From Gigaspora rosea (lineage: Eukaryota > Glomeromycota > Glomeromycetes > Diversisporales > Gigasporaceae), in contig QKWP01000442.1 of assembly GCA_003550325.1 (NCBI GenBank), forward strand, positions 186,696 through 250,695: DNA of 64,000 nucleotides. The letters are read 5' to 3'. Each line of letters begins with the position of its first letter. The first letter of the stretch is position 1. This document shows, piece after piece, positions 32,657 through 44,272 of this stretch. The notes under the pieces are model-generated. The model was not told where the DNA came from. It made no database searches and saw only the letters and a list, made by a program, of their open reading frames with translations. The position numbers were made by a program, and so were the translations under genes.

Positions 32657-33545
32657 TTACAAAACTAATCTACAACCTGGACATTGTAACGCGTAACAAA
32701 CGTCGTACCAACTCATCAAACAATCGGAATGAGAACGAAAAGCACATTTTAAACATTTAAAAGTAGTTCCTACTTCAAAACATATATTACATTCTGATTC
32801 GTGTTTTTCTAACAAATCAAAGATCTGATACATTTGTAAATTGTTCAATATCATTTCATATTTTTCGGTTATAGCCTTTATACGATCGTCTACAATCTTC
32901 ATTCGATTATTTATTATATTTCGTCTATTTGTTAAATAAATGTTTCTAGCTTTGAACAACGATATAAATTCTGAAGAACCAGAATACGGTTTTCGAAGCA
33001 TATCGTCTATGTTTTTTATTTTTTTTACTATCTCATCTTTTTCAGATCTTAAATTTGTTAATTCTTTTTTGTATTATTCTAATTGGTGTCGTTGTTGTAG
33101 TTGTTGCTGTTGCTGGCGGTGTTGTTGGTGGTGGTGGTGCTGTTGTTGATGCCGTTGTTGTTGCTCTTGTAGTCGTTGCTCTCGTTGTCGTTGCTCTCGT
33201 TGTCGTTGTTGTTCTCGCCATCCTGGAAGCGGGGAAGGAAGGTTGAAAAATTCGAAAAGTTCTAAAGTTCTCGCATTCACCCACTCCGGGTGCCGCCCTT
33301 CCATGTAGAAATCAACGAGCATCATACATTCTTCATAGGTAACCTCTACAAAGATTAACATTAGTGATCACGAATATCAATTAACATAAATAAATGTATA
33401 CCATATTTATCGAGTCCAATTAAATTTTTGTACGGCATTTTTTTAACCAAATCTGCCAGTAACGAACACGGATATTGAAAAAGAAAATAGATATGAATAT
33501 AAAATTTACACCCTTCAACTGTAAAACCTGCAAAATAATTTTCAT
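32657..33545 (-). pseudogene. RING-finger gene with Gln/His-rich coil, one in-frame TAA
   Basis: The last exon (about 33345-32657, minus strand) follows a GT-AG intron. It encodes a small alpha-helical part ('YEECMMLVDFYMEGRHPEW'), a long Gln/Arg/His repeat region, a coiled coil ('EKDEIVKKIKNIDDM'), and a C-terminal RING-like zinc domain: CNIC, then KCLKC, then HSDC, then CPGC. RING domains usually act as E3 ubiquitin ligases. An in-frame TAA at 33074-33076 separates the Gln/His tract from the coiled coil. An upstream exon at about 33535-33404 (VEGCKFYIHIYF...YKNLIGLDKY) joins in phase; the true 5' end is unclear. Either a recent pseudogene or a base error at the TAA. Confidence 0.65.
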
Positions 33546-33719
33546 AAAACATTTTATTTTATCTAAAGATTTTAAATTTTTAAAAATTTTAAAAGATAAC
33601 AGATCTTGTCGAGCAACGATCAATCAACTTGCGTTTAAATATCTGACGAGCTTTAAGCTCGCTACTTTCAAAATATTAATAGCCAAATGGAGTAATAAAA
33701 AAAAAACCATCATTAGTTA

Positions 33720-34665
33720 GACTTACATTATTTATGAAGCTACCAATATTTTTACATTAAGTAAATTTATCATTTAGCTAATATACTGAATCAAAAACCG
33801 GTATCGATAAAGTAAATGAAAATCATGCAATAATTATAATATATATTATAATGACTTAAAAAATATATAAAAAAGTAATATCTTCAGAAAAAACGAATTT
33901 CCTGATTATCTGTACTTAATATGTCGAGCTATAATTTTACATTACTTAAAATTTATATTGCAAACTTTAAATAGATTTTTGATAATAAACTAAAATTTTT
34001 AGAATATGCTACATATAAAAAATATCAATTTCTATATAGTAGAAAATTATACATTCTTTTATACTGATATTATATAATTCAAAAGAGATAATTGATAAAG
34101 TAATTGTTCTACATCAGTTTAAACTTAAATTATTAAACCGATAACTTATATTCTAAAATTTTTAGAACATGCTATATATATATATATAATAAAATTGGTG
34201 CAATTTTACCGGTCACATTATGCAAAAATTCATTTGATATCGCATAATTCAAAGATAGATATTTTGATTAAAACACGCGATTCTAAAGGATTCTAAAGCC
34301 TGAAAAGTTTATAACACATGTAATTTCGTCAAAACTAGTAAGTCTATTGACTGTAGCATCATGGAAGTTCATCTCTTTTGAAGTTCGTGTAATATAATTT
34401 TTTATACTGGCAAGTCTATTGACTGACTAATTATAGCAGTTCATACACGCGTGATGTTGTTTTATCTTTAAATCGCCAAAACACGTACTATTGCTAAAAA
34501 ACCAGGTCATTTAATTATACATGTGATTCCTCAAAACCATCAAATCTTTTAATTGACCCCTTATGATATAAAATAGGTAACTGACTGCTCGATAGGATTT
34601 TTTAAATAGTTAAATCTTGGTAATTTTATAAAATAATCAGAATTTTCTGACTTTCATCCTAATAG
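33720..34665. repeat. Spacer holding dispersed-repeat copy 2 and a solo MITE end
   Basis: 33930-34092 is the second copy of the 31.4-kb repeat. At about 34297 the word 'taaagcctgaaaagttta' matches the end of the MITE at 31699, without a partner end. No gene seen. Confidence 0.6.
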
Positions 34666-35497
34666 CTCCTAAATCAACTAAAAAAAAAATTGAATCCAAA
34701 ATTTTAAGTTCGGAAATACCGAATGTTACTTTAATAGAAGACGATTACAGCTATTATCAACAATATTTTACCGATAAACTTAAAGATGAATATTTTAATT
34801 CAGAAGAACCTTTTTCAAATCAAACACCTGCATTTCATATTGAAACACGAAGAATTAATGATCAAAAAAGAAGCGAATTTAGAGATAATTTTAGTGAAAC
34901 CCATAATTATGATAGAGATTATTTTTTTACAGCCGTTCGACAATATACTAGTACTTTTTGTTTTTTTTTAAATAATTTATTTATCGAGATAACTTTTTTA
35001 ATTATATTTTCTTTACCAATAGGGACAAGTCGAAATCGTGTAAAAAATTCTAATAAAAGTAATTATTTCATAATTTTGAGTTATATTTATTGAATCATTA
35101 ATAGGTAAATCCATTAATAGATAAATCCGATGACGATCGAGAACTAGCGCTATCAACAGATTGTTTAGCTCTACAACAAGATTTAAATAACCATCAAAAT
35201 TTAAATGACCAAAATTTAGAAAACCAAAATTTAGTCATAACAAAAGATGCCATATTGAATTGTCTAGCACGAACTTCAGATCAAGTGTTAATTGATACGA
35301 ATCTAGATCAAACAGCCGTGCGTTCAAAGGTCCCGGACAATATCCAGCAACAACGACAAAATATTAATATCAATATAAATACTGAAGATAATCAGAATTG
35401 GAAAAATATACTGAAAAAAAACTATAATTTTTTAGCAATAATTGCTGCATTAACTTTATTTAGCATGCTTCTTGTAATGGTAATTAACATTAATTAG
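34666..35497 (+). CDS. Tail-anchored protein, three visible exons, 5' end not found
   Basis: Exons are 34666-34950, 35023-35058 and 35121-35497, joined by GT-AG introns of 72 and 62 bp in consistent phase. The first visible exon follows an acceptor (cctaatag) and starts mid-gene with 'PKSTKKKIESKI', so an upstream exon with the ATG is missing from my model. The protein is polar and Asn/Gln-rich ('QDLNNHQNLNDQNLENQN') and ends in a single hydrophobic segment (FLAIIAALTLFSMLLVMVI) three residues from the C-terminus. That is the layout of a tail-anchored membrane protein with its bulk in the cytosol. No catalytic motif seen. The nearest plus-strand gene starts about 70 bp downstream. Confidence 0.6.
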
Positions 35498-35570
35498 CTT
35501 TGTTAATTCGTACCTTTAAAAAAAATTTTTTTAAAAAAATTATTACACGTGTATTTATTGTTTTGAATAG

Positions 35571-36560
35571 AATAAAGATCGAATATGGCAAAACAATATT
35601 AACACTATTAATAACAACTGGAAATTCGTAAGTAAATTATATAATAAAATTTGATATTCAATGAAAATAATAAATATTATTACCTGATTATATAGTCATT
35701 TGAAACACTGGCCCAAAGTTTTAGTAATCATTTTTCTGAACAAGTAAGTACTTTTTATGTTTTTAGGAATTTTAATAATTATTCTAATTAATATTGTATA
35801 GATTAGAAAATCAAATATATATCAAACAACCGAAAAGGCTTATGAAGAGCTCAAGATTGAACATGGAGTTCTTGTGAAGAATCTTAAAGACCTTGAAATT
35901 AATCATAAGAATACCAAAAAAGAACTTGAAACTGCCACGAAAGAAAATACGAACCTTGACAAAAAACTCATACTAAATAAACAAGAGCTTGCAACTGCCA
36001 ATAAAGAAAATGCGAACCTTGACAAAAAACTCTCATTAAAGGAACAAGAGCTTGAAACCGCCAATAAAGAAAATGCTAACCTTGACAAAAAACTTTCAAT
36101 AAAAGAACAAGAGCTTGAATCTGCCAAGAAAGAAAATGCGAATCTCGACAAAAAATTCACTCTAAAGAAACAAGAGCTTGAAACCGCCAAGAAAGAAATC
36201 ATGAACCTTGACAAAAAACTCTCAATAAATGAAAAAGAGCTTGAAGCCACCAAGAAAAAAAATGCGAACCTTAACAAAAGACTCACAGAAAAGGAACACG
36301 ATTATGAAGAATCGCAAACAAAAATTAAAGACCTTAACAAAAAAATTGAATCTCTCGAAAAAGAAGTTAGAATATTAGACAAGCAAAGAATAGTAGGCGA
36401 AGAAAGAAAACAAGTAATTAGGGAATTGCAACAAGCTTATAAAGAACTTAAAGAAACTTTTGACAAAATAAAACAAGAAAAAATCGAAAAAGAGATAAAA
36501 GAACATCAAGAAATATTAGAAAAGGCGGACAAATCTTTAAATGATAATGAAGAATGTTGA
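35571..36560 (+). CDS. Coiled-coil protein with six 21-residue repeats, 5' end not found
   Basis: Exons are 35571-35627, 35696-35743 and 35802-36560, with GT-AG introns in phase 0. The first exon follows an acceptor (ttttgaatag), and no ATG fits before it. Exon 3 encodes six tandem 21-residue units of the form 'KENANLDKKLSxKEQELETA', exactly three heptads each, so a continuous parallel coiled coil is expected. Further coil ('LNKKIESLEKEVRILDKQ') and an acidic end follow. At the DNA level the unit is 63 bp. All lesion-free after the start. Likely structural; no partner can be named. Confidence 0.65.
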
Positions 36561-37078
36561 TTATATCAAAAATATCATAAACATGAATAACTTAGCTTAA
36601 TGATTAAATTTCAACTTATTTTAGTAATTTTATTTAGAATATAAAATTTTCTTAGTTCAGTAGTTGGCTTAATAAGTATATAAATAAAAGAAATGCATTA
36701 GAAAAAAACATATAAAAAGAACAGACAAGTAAAAGCTATTGTCATTCAAAAAATTAAAGTGTAATATTAAAACTAGTTCGGTAGTTCGGTATTTTGAACC
36801 TCTAATTTGGAAAATGCATTGGCTACTTCCCTCACGTGAACAAGATTATTGAATGTTCGATTTTTCAATTTTTTATTAAAATACTTTTCAAATCAAGATT
36901 ATTTATTTTTAACTACAAATTCGAAACTAATAACAAATGTAAAAAATCCAAAATATAAAACTCAGGTAAAAGACTAATAAATATTGTGATGATAACAAAC
37001 GCAAATATGTGAAGCAAGAATTTAAAACTACAAAATTTATAAAAGATTAAAAAAAGGTTTCTTAATTAATAATATTTA
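36561..37078. other. Spacer, nothing recognised
   Basis: AT-rich with short frames only. Confidence 0.4.
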
Positions 37079-37338
37079 AATAGAAATATAAATTACCGAT
37101 TTTTATTTTTTTCTAATCGTTGATTTTCAATTTCGATTTTACCTTGCACAATTAAATTCGCCAATTATTTATTTTCAATTTCTAATCTTTCGATTTCATC
37201 TCGCAAAATTAAAATATTCTTCGCCAGATTAAATTTTGTATAATTATACATCATTAATATATATATGATAAAAATATCAAATAATCTTACAAAAAAGTAT
37301 TTTACCATTCTATTCGCTTTTACAAGTTCCGAAGACAT
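37079..37338 (-). pseudogene. Short coiled-coil gene, one TAA in frame
   Basis: The ATG at 37338 gives MSSELVKANRM up to a GTAAAAT donor. A downstream segment on the same strand (about 37229-37079) reads 'NLAKNILILRDEIERLEIEN', a TAA, then 'LANLIVQGKIEIENQRLEK'. It is a short heptad-rich protein with one nonsense codon. The intron acceptor is not certain. Its 5' flank is shared with 32434. Confidence 0.45.
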
Positions 37339-37644
37339 TTTAATTCATTCAAATTTTTAATCGGAGATTATCATATAAACCAAATCATTTATGTGACACG
37401 TGATAACGAATAACCGTAACGGTAACTGGTTATCAGCTTTATTGTGAATATACATTAAACTTCATATATTGTGTAAAAAAATAAATTAATATAATTTTTC
37501 CGTTCTATTGAAAACCGGTAAATACAAGTTTACTGCACATAGTAATAGATATTAATATTATATTAAATAAAAGTATGTAAAACCAGACTTATTTTGTTGA
37601 AAAGAATCCAAACGTGAAATTCTCGAACTTTTTCTTTACAAAAA

Positions 37645-37884
37645 ATGAGTTCTATCACATACTTACCAGATGAAACCCTCGTAGAAATATTTAAATATCT
37701 AAAGAATAAAATCTTATTTTCATGCCTCCTTGTAAACCGTAAATGGTGTAGACTTATTGTTCCAATATTATGGAGGTCTCCCTGTTTTAAAAATAGACGT
37801 GTCATCGAAATATGTCTTCTATTAGTTATTAAAAAATTAAAGTCTTTACTATATCCACTGAAGAATCTCATTCCATATTTTTAA
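37645..37884 (+). pseudogene. F-box protein, truncated to the N-terminal domain
   Basis: 79 codons from an ATG. Residues 5-48 are an F-box ('LPDETLVEIFKYLKNKI', then SCLLVNRKWCRLIVPILW). F-boxes bind Skp1 and recruit substrates to SCF ubiquitin ligases. Full-length fungal relatives usually continue several hundred residues with leucine-rich repeats; here the frame ends at a TAA after a short basic/hydrophobic tail and nothing similar follows. Likely a truncated gene copy. Confidence 0.75.
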
Positions 37885-37936
37885 ATACGGAGTTTGGGGA
37901 ATTTTGCTAGGGAAGTAAATATATAATCAAAGAAAT

Positions 37937-38272
37937 TCAAGAAATAAAATATATGAGATAAATACACACTTTAACTTTCCATAATAGTAAAAAAAAATTG
38001 GTTAACATTGTATATGAACATGTTAATTTCCTTTTATTTTTATTGGAGGCAATTTCACTATTAGTTTCATTAAATGTTGCCTTTTCATTTTGAAGTTGTT
38101 CAATTGCTTTATTGATATCCTCTTCGGAAAAAGCAAAGCCAAACATTTGAGAAAAAGGTTCAGGAACTGAATAATCTACACCAAAATTTGAGAAAAAATC
38201 CTTTTTCGATTCTTCATCGTGGGTAGCAAGAGTTTCAATAATTTTGCAAAGAGTTTCAATATTGATAGCCAT
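37937..38272 (-). CDS. Small acidic helical protein, unknown
   Basis: 111 codons from an ATG at 38272. The first 85 residues are acidic and helical ('CKIIETLATHDEESKKDFF', 'FAFSEEDINKAIEQLQNEKA'), ending in a NKNKRK cluster. The last 25 residues ('NFFLLLWKVKVCIYLIYF') look like unrelated intron or 3' sequence read through, so the real end may be different. No family recognised. Confidence 0.45.
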   Translation of the reverse strand: MAINIETLCKIIETLATHDEESKKDFFSNFGVDYSVPEPFSQMFGFAFSEEDINKAIEQLQNEKATFNETNSEIASNKNKRKLTCSYTMLTNFFLLLWKVKVCIYLIYFIS

Positions 38273-38860
38273 TTTAATTAAAAAAAAAGTTAGATAATTT
38301 AATTAATTTAGCATATAGCAAGTTATAAGTTTAACCTTTTCTTTAATAAAAATTGGACAAAGGGAAAAGAAAATTTACTACTGTATAAATTAATATATGC
38401 TGACAAATATTAGCTCAGGATTTTAATTTGACACCCCCAGAGTCAGGTATTTGATATGTAATGACAATGTCACTTATATTATTTATATATGGGACCCTCC
38501 ACAGCAAAAGGGGGCAGTGGGACAACCAATCAGATTTTGAGATTTTATGCAGATCACCTGCTCATGTGTCTCGCTATTATAAAAATAGGTTTAGTTTACC
38601 AAATGCATTAGTAAATTATATACGAATTCGAATTTTTCTCTTTGTTATCATTATAGTAAAATAGATTTACATACCATGTAATTATGCATTGATCTACAAT
38701 AATTCTAATATCAATGCTATAATAACTATCTATACGTATAAGTGCATAAAATGTTAAAGACTGCGATCCGAAGTTGTAAGATACATAAACGATAATTTGG
38801 GTGATGTAACATCTGATATCATATAGTATGTATATATGTATCTATGTATATACGTTTGCA

Positions 38861-38881
38861 CATACATACATACATACATAC
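38861..38881. repeat. (CATA)n microsatellite
   Basis: Five tandem 'cata' units, with looser 'atgtat' repeats just upstream. Confidence 0.8.
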
Positions 38882-38966
38882 AAGATACATACTTGATACC
38901 TGATACCAGACATGCGTATAAGAGTATAAAATTCATATTTTTTAATTTATATCTTTAATCATAAGT

Positions 38967-40910
38967 ATGGAATACAATATATGATCCAATGATGATAATG
39001 TAAATAAAATTATTTTAACCACTTTAGAAAATTTGGATAATACTTTTTTTGCTGAATGTTCAGATTCTGAAGACAAAAAATTTGACGTCATATTAGATTA
39101 TGAATCAATATCCGATAATGATGATATTTCTTCAAATAAATTGAATGAATTTAATTTTATGGATATTTCTGATAATTACATTGAAGATAAAATTTATGAC
39201 GATTTAAAACTAAAAGTTATAAATTTTTTTGAAAAAGGAAAGTGTTCATGTCGCTCCAAACAATCCTGTTTTGAGCAAATTGGCTATAAAAGATTTCTTG
39301 CACGTCGGGCTGCATTTGAAAGTTTAGAAAAAGATATGCGAGATATGGTTATTAAGGGGCAACTTCTAGCTTTTCAGAAGAATGAAGATACAAAAAGAGT
39401 TACCAATAATAATAGAAAAAATGTCCAGTTTGAATATTGTTATAATAGTGATATTCCAATATGTTTTGATACATATTTAAATCTTGTTAGAATTACCCAT
39501 AAATATTTAAATAATATAAAAGAGCATTTACAAAAGCACAGTCTTGAGGAACGTATACATGGCAATACTGGTAGAGCTCCAAAAAATATGAATCGTATTG
39601 AAGTCAATTATAATTTAGCATGTGACATTTATAAGTTTTTAAAAAATTATTCGAATATATATGGTATGCCCTTACCTGGACATTATTGTAATAAAATTAC
39701 TATGCCAATTGTGTTTTTTCCAATGAGTTTTAGTTACGCTTCAGTATATCGGGACTATGTACAAGCCTATAAAGAAAAGTATGGAAATGATGTTTGTGTT
39801 TTAGCTGAATCAACTTTTACTAATATCTGGAAATCGTTAATGCCATTACTTCAATTTATGTCTGCGAAAGCTGATTTATGTGAAACTTGTGAGATAATGA
39901 AAATATAAATTCAATACGCTACACAACATGAAAAAAAATTAGAACTTACTCATAATTATCTAGCTCATTTAAATCATGCACAAGAAGAACGTAACTATTA
40001 TAATATTAACATTATGAATATGATTGAGGATAGTAAGCAGAATCCAAATATAACTGAGTCTCATATATTATTCAAAACCTTCAATGGTAGTGCTCATATT
40101 GCATACAATTGGGCCCAAAATGTACAAATACCCTACTCACCATAACAAATTGGATCTTTGTATTTTAAAAGTCTGCAAAAAGTACATTTATTTGGTATTT
40201 GCAATACCGGTAATTTTCCATACACACAACAAACTAATTATATAATTGATGAGGCTGAAATGCCCGATGATGGTAAACAAGGTAAAGGTGTGAATTGTAC
40301 CCTAAGTTTGGTTCGGCATGCACTTCAAAAATATAAACATGGTGAAAAAAAATTAGTTATTATATGTAACAACTGTGTAGGTCAGAATAAGAATAACTAT
40401 TCATTATTTTTTTGTTCATGGTTAATTGATCGTAATATGTATGATGAAATTGAGTTAAATTTTATAATACCCGGCTACACAAAGTTCATTTGTGATGGAT
40501 ATTTTGGTCTAATCAAGATTTTATACCGAAAAAGCAAAGTAAATACCGTTGATGATATGGTCTCAATTGTTAATCGTTCAACTAGGATTAATTTCAATAT
40601 TGCCCAACGCTATTTTAACAGGAAAGGTTTTCAATATTATGATTTTAAAAATTATTTTCAAACATTTAAAAAACTACCAAATATTCAAAAGTATCATTAT
40701 TTTTATTTCAGTTCACAATATCCTGGCATCGTCTTTCATAAAGATGATCTTAAAGAAAATTATAAAGATTTTATTATTCATTCTTTTTCTTTCAATGCCA
40801 ATACATTACCTGCCATAATTGGTACCAGACCACTTTCTTTAAAGAGACAAGAGGAATTGCATAAGGAAATTGCACTTTATGTCAATTTACCTTTTCGTGA
40901 TATTACTTGA
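38967..40910 (+). pseudogene. Transposase of the 3.1-kb element, three in-frame stops
   Basis: One continuous frame of 648 codons from the ATG at 38967, broken by TGA (38982), TAA (39906) and TAA (40143), without frameshifts. It has an acidic N-terminus, a Cys cluster with 'KCSCRSKQSCFEQIGYKRF', then 'KADLCETCEIM', and a core with 'CNNCVGQNKNN' followed by 'PGYTKFICDGYFGLIK'. These look like an RNase H-fold transposase core of a family with a 'DNCxGQNKN' signature, in which case the first residue of the motif here is Asn instead of Asp. I cannot name the superfamily. Placement inside inverted repeats supports the transposase role. Confidence 0.65.
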
Positions 40911-41574
40911 CCTGAACCCCCAAAAATTTAAAATAAATTAAAAAGTTTATTTATAACGATAACGATAGCTTTATTGGTTTATATAAACAAACTTGGTTTA
41001 TTATAAAATTAGCATAGAAAATGAATTCAGTTTATATCAGCTTGATATAATATGAGTTCAATTTGTGTTTAGTTAAGTAATAATCAACTTCAATTAATAA
41101 AAATTGAATCCAAAGCTGGCTCACTTTAATTTGTTCAAACTGAAAATTCGCAAGAAAAATTAAGTAGTTGGCAGTGAAACTTTTTATAAAAAAAAATGAA
41201 TAACGATAATAAATACTGCAAATAAATAAATAAAGAAATAATTATAAAACCATAGAGCAATAATAAGATAATAGCGCAGTAATAACGCAGTAATAATGAT
41301 GAACAACATAACGATAACGATAAAAAATCGAGTATGCATTTATCAAAAAAATACAGTAAATATTTATGAGTGAAGATGCGAAGACCAATAACTTTTATAC
41401 TTCTACATATTGTAGACAATATAAATCAACAAAAAAAAAAAAATTCTTCGCGAATTATATAATTATTACTGTTATAAGGGCCGAAAGTTGAGAAATCATA
41501 TGACAATTTTAAATTGCAATTTTCACAAAATCAGATGATCGTCCCACTGCCCCTTTTTGCTGTAGGGGATCCCA

Positions 41575-42572
41575 GATGTTGTTTTATCCGTTTGTTGATT
41601 CGATTTTGTAAAATATAATATTCGTTAAATAGTAATAATGATAAAGGCATTCATTTACTCGTGCATCTTCATGCGTCGATGCTATAAATAATTGAATTGG
41701 GAGGATACGTAAGAATAATTCAATTATGCTAATTAATAATAGTTGAGCTCTATATAATATATGATTTGCCAAACAAAAACTTAATACTCGATAATATTTA
41801 TCAATAAAGTTTGTTCAAAAATTTTTGATAAAGTTGGAATTTTTCAAGGATTGCACCTAAAATTTGAAAATAAATGAATTAAGTTTCATCAGATTTTAAA
41901 TTATAACCTCAAAGCTTTTCTGATAGACACAAGAAAAATTAAACTGCCAGTCACCAAGATGGTTTATTCTTAGTTAAAAATAGCTGGATTTGAATTAAAT
42001 AGTCAAAATATTGCATCAGAAAAAATTATGGGTTTCGTATAGGTTCCAGGGGTGTAAATAAATTCAAAATTTCTAATGCTGTATTTGAGATTTTCAATAT
42101 CTAAAAATATAATTAACAAAAAAAATTATAAAGAAAATTGTATCCAAAATTTGATCCAAAACTTTTCAAAATTTATTATCAAACTAGTCAACTATTTATA
42201 AAAACATCTTGAAATTGTAAATGAATAATTAACATGATACAAATAATTAGCTTTTATTCAAGTAAAAGGAAGATATTTCTTTTATTTTTTATTTCTTAAG
42301 ACAATAGATGAATAGCTTTTCTTTGTAAAGTGTATGATAAAAATTATTGAAAAATGATTTTTTAATTAATTTGCATAAATTACTCTGACATTAACTAATC
42401 AACTAGCACTCATTATGAAGTGTGATTGGATACTATAATTGTCAAAACCGGGCGACAAAATCATGCAATTTCTGTTTGATATATAAAGAGATTCAGATAA
42501 TATCGCAGGATTGTTATGGTGACTTAGAACGACGAATATGATTACTATGAATTTAATTTGGCAAAGATTTTA
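41575..42572. other. Spacer, nothing recognised
   Basis: AT-rich; no frame, repeat or motif I can support. Confidence 0.4.
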
Positions 42573-42743
42573 TTATAAAGCAATTTGCTTCAGCATCCTA
42601 ATTGCTCCCAGTATTTGGTACAAATCTTCATAAAGATTTCTTGTTGAATTGGTTGTTCCTAATTCTTCTCTTATTTGTGTAATCAAGTTTGCTGAATCTT
42701 GTTCAAGATCATATCCATTATATCGTTTAAGATCTAAGATCAT
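42573..42743 (-). CDS. 56-residue helical micro-protein
   Basis: A short minus-strand frame with ATG and TAA (MILDLKRYNGYDLEQDSANL...). Composition is balanced (Asp, Glu, Arg, Leu, Ile, Gln) and unlike random translation of AT-rich DNA, and it reads as amphipathic helices. No relatives recognised. It could also be the last exon of a longer gene. Confidence 0.4.
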   Translation of the reverse strand: MILDLKRYNGYDLEQDSANLITQIREELGTTNSTRNLYEDLYQILGAIRMLKQIAL

Positions 42744-43049
42744 TTTTTGATATTTTATTTCTTTAAAATTATTGTCTTATTGTTAATATCTAAAGTTTGG
42801 TTAAATTAATTTATTGTTCTTTTATATAATTAATACTTGCTTTTTTTATAGTTGTAATTTTAGAAACAGTAAAAAAAACATACGGGGATTTTATTTCCAT
42901 AGATATTAAACAATATAGTAAAAAAAATCATATGATACGTAATTGGAGTTTTACTTCTAAAAAATTAATATCGATATTGGTCAGATAATATATCACACAA
43001 CCTGTTACGTATAAATATTTATTTTCATGATGCTCTATTGATTTTTCAG

Positions 43050-44240
43050 TTTATATTCTTTGGTTCAAGATGACAGGAGCTGATGGTCTTTGATAGGTTC
43101 ATGAGATTTTTTCGTTAGTAAGGATTGCAAGTAAAAATTTTCGAAGCAATTCTCTCTTGAGTTACTCAATAGTTAGCACTAGTTTTAAGCCATTATTTAG
43201 CCAATTTTTATTTATTTAATTTTTATTACTCATTAAATTCATTCATCTTTATCAATTTTTATTTGAAAGAAATTTTCTTCATTATTTATTGCAACAATTC
43301 TATTTTAAAAATTTTTAATTAAATATGTATTAATAAAAATGATTAAACAATAAATTTACAGATCCCATTTTCTAGTAGTTCTAGTGAATGATGGCAAAAT
43401 GCTTCACAGGCAATAAGAATATGTTTTTTGAATAAAATTTATTATTAAAATACTTGCATCATAATTATCAACTAACAATGAACATGGCCGAAATAGTTAA
43501 CGGCTACATGCTTCAATGCTAGAGTATATCCTATTCACCAATTTCTCAGACACACGCTTTCTAGTATTTTAATACAAAAAGGTCCTCTCTAACGCAGACA
43601 GGGCCAGTACTACAGGAACATCGATAACTGATAGAAGAGAACGTTCAACCAAATGGTTGGCCCAATGCGCTTTCAATTCTCTATCAGATTTCATTGCACC
43701 AATGTGGCAGCATAACTTTGGATATACTATAACTCGACAAGTAATCAATGAGAAAACTCACCATATTTTGCATTCTTTTTTTCAGCATTATTTTTAAAAA
43801 GTGGATCTAACAAGCATCGTTAATTAAAAAAAAAAAATTCATACAAGGCAGCGACCTCTTTTGATTTCACTTCAAAGTCGTATGGATATACATTCCAAAT
43901 AGATAAAAAAAAACGCTTAATAGTGAAAAATCACTATTCATAACATTGCTTAAAATTATCAATAGCGATACCAGATACTGACCTAAATAATTAATTGGGA
44001 TTAATAATTTAAGAAATTTTTTTTTCTTATTCATTTTTATATATGTATTTAATTATTAAATTATTCATAATCTTTGTTACGGTATTATTATTTGATTACG
44101 TACATGTACAAAAAATGAATTAACCTCAATTGTTCTTATGTTTCACAATGATTGGTGCCGAATTTATTATTTTAAAAAAGAATATAAGTTTAATATTATT
44201 CAAAAAGAATAAATTCGGAATATATTTAATTTATATTGTA
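43050..44240. repeat. Repeat copy 2, inverted relative to 17570-18800
   Basis: It carries the same blocks as the 17.6-18.8 kb copy in opposite orientation, including the structured core at about 43590-43690 and the upstream-module words 'atgaattaacctcaattg' and 'gccgaatttattatt' at 44116-44175. A truncated third piece of the core ('aacgcagacagggcc', 'gtactacaggaa', 'atcgataactgatagaag') is at 44355-44406. Confidence 0.7.
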
Positions 44241-44272
44241 ACATTGTAACACAAAGAACAAAGCACGTGAAA
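44090..44272 (+). promoter_or_regulatory. Shared upstream module, copy 3
   Basis: The word order 'atgaattaacctcaattg', 'ttcttatgtttcac', 'gccgaatttatta', 'aacacaaagaacaaagcacg' matches the module upstream of the 11.9-kb gene. Here it precedes no recognisable family member on the plus strand. A 'ttaagtcacatgata' word lies further on, at 44587. Confidence 0.4.

Larger units (their letters stand above)
38490..41574. mobile_element. 3.1-kb DNA transposon with ~48-bp inverted repeats
   Basis: The left end 'tgggaccctccacagcaaaa' plus 'ggggcagtgggac' is mirrored at the right ('gtcccactgcccctttttgc', 'tgtaggggatccca'), about 40 of 48 positions matching. It encloses a single plus-strand transposase-like gene (38967-40910) and about 650 bp of AT-rich 3' sequence. 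No clear target duplication is visible at the edges. Three nonsense codons mean this copy cannot make its own protein. Confidence 0.75.

Noticed and set aside
33040..33284. Thr- and Val-rich frames over the Gln/His tract
   Set aside because: Other reading frames of the same trinucleotide-like repeat; the Gln/His frame is continuous with the RING gene's exon structure.
35903..36286. Minus-strand Ser/Phe-rich frame of 127 codons
   Set aside because: Reverse-strand shadow of the 63-bp coiled-coil repeats.
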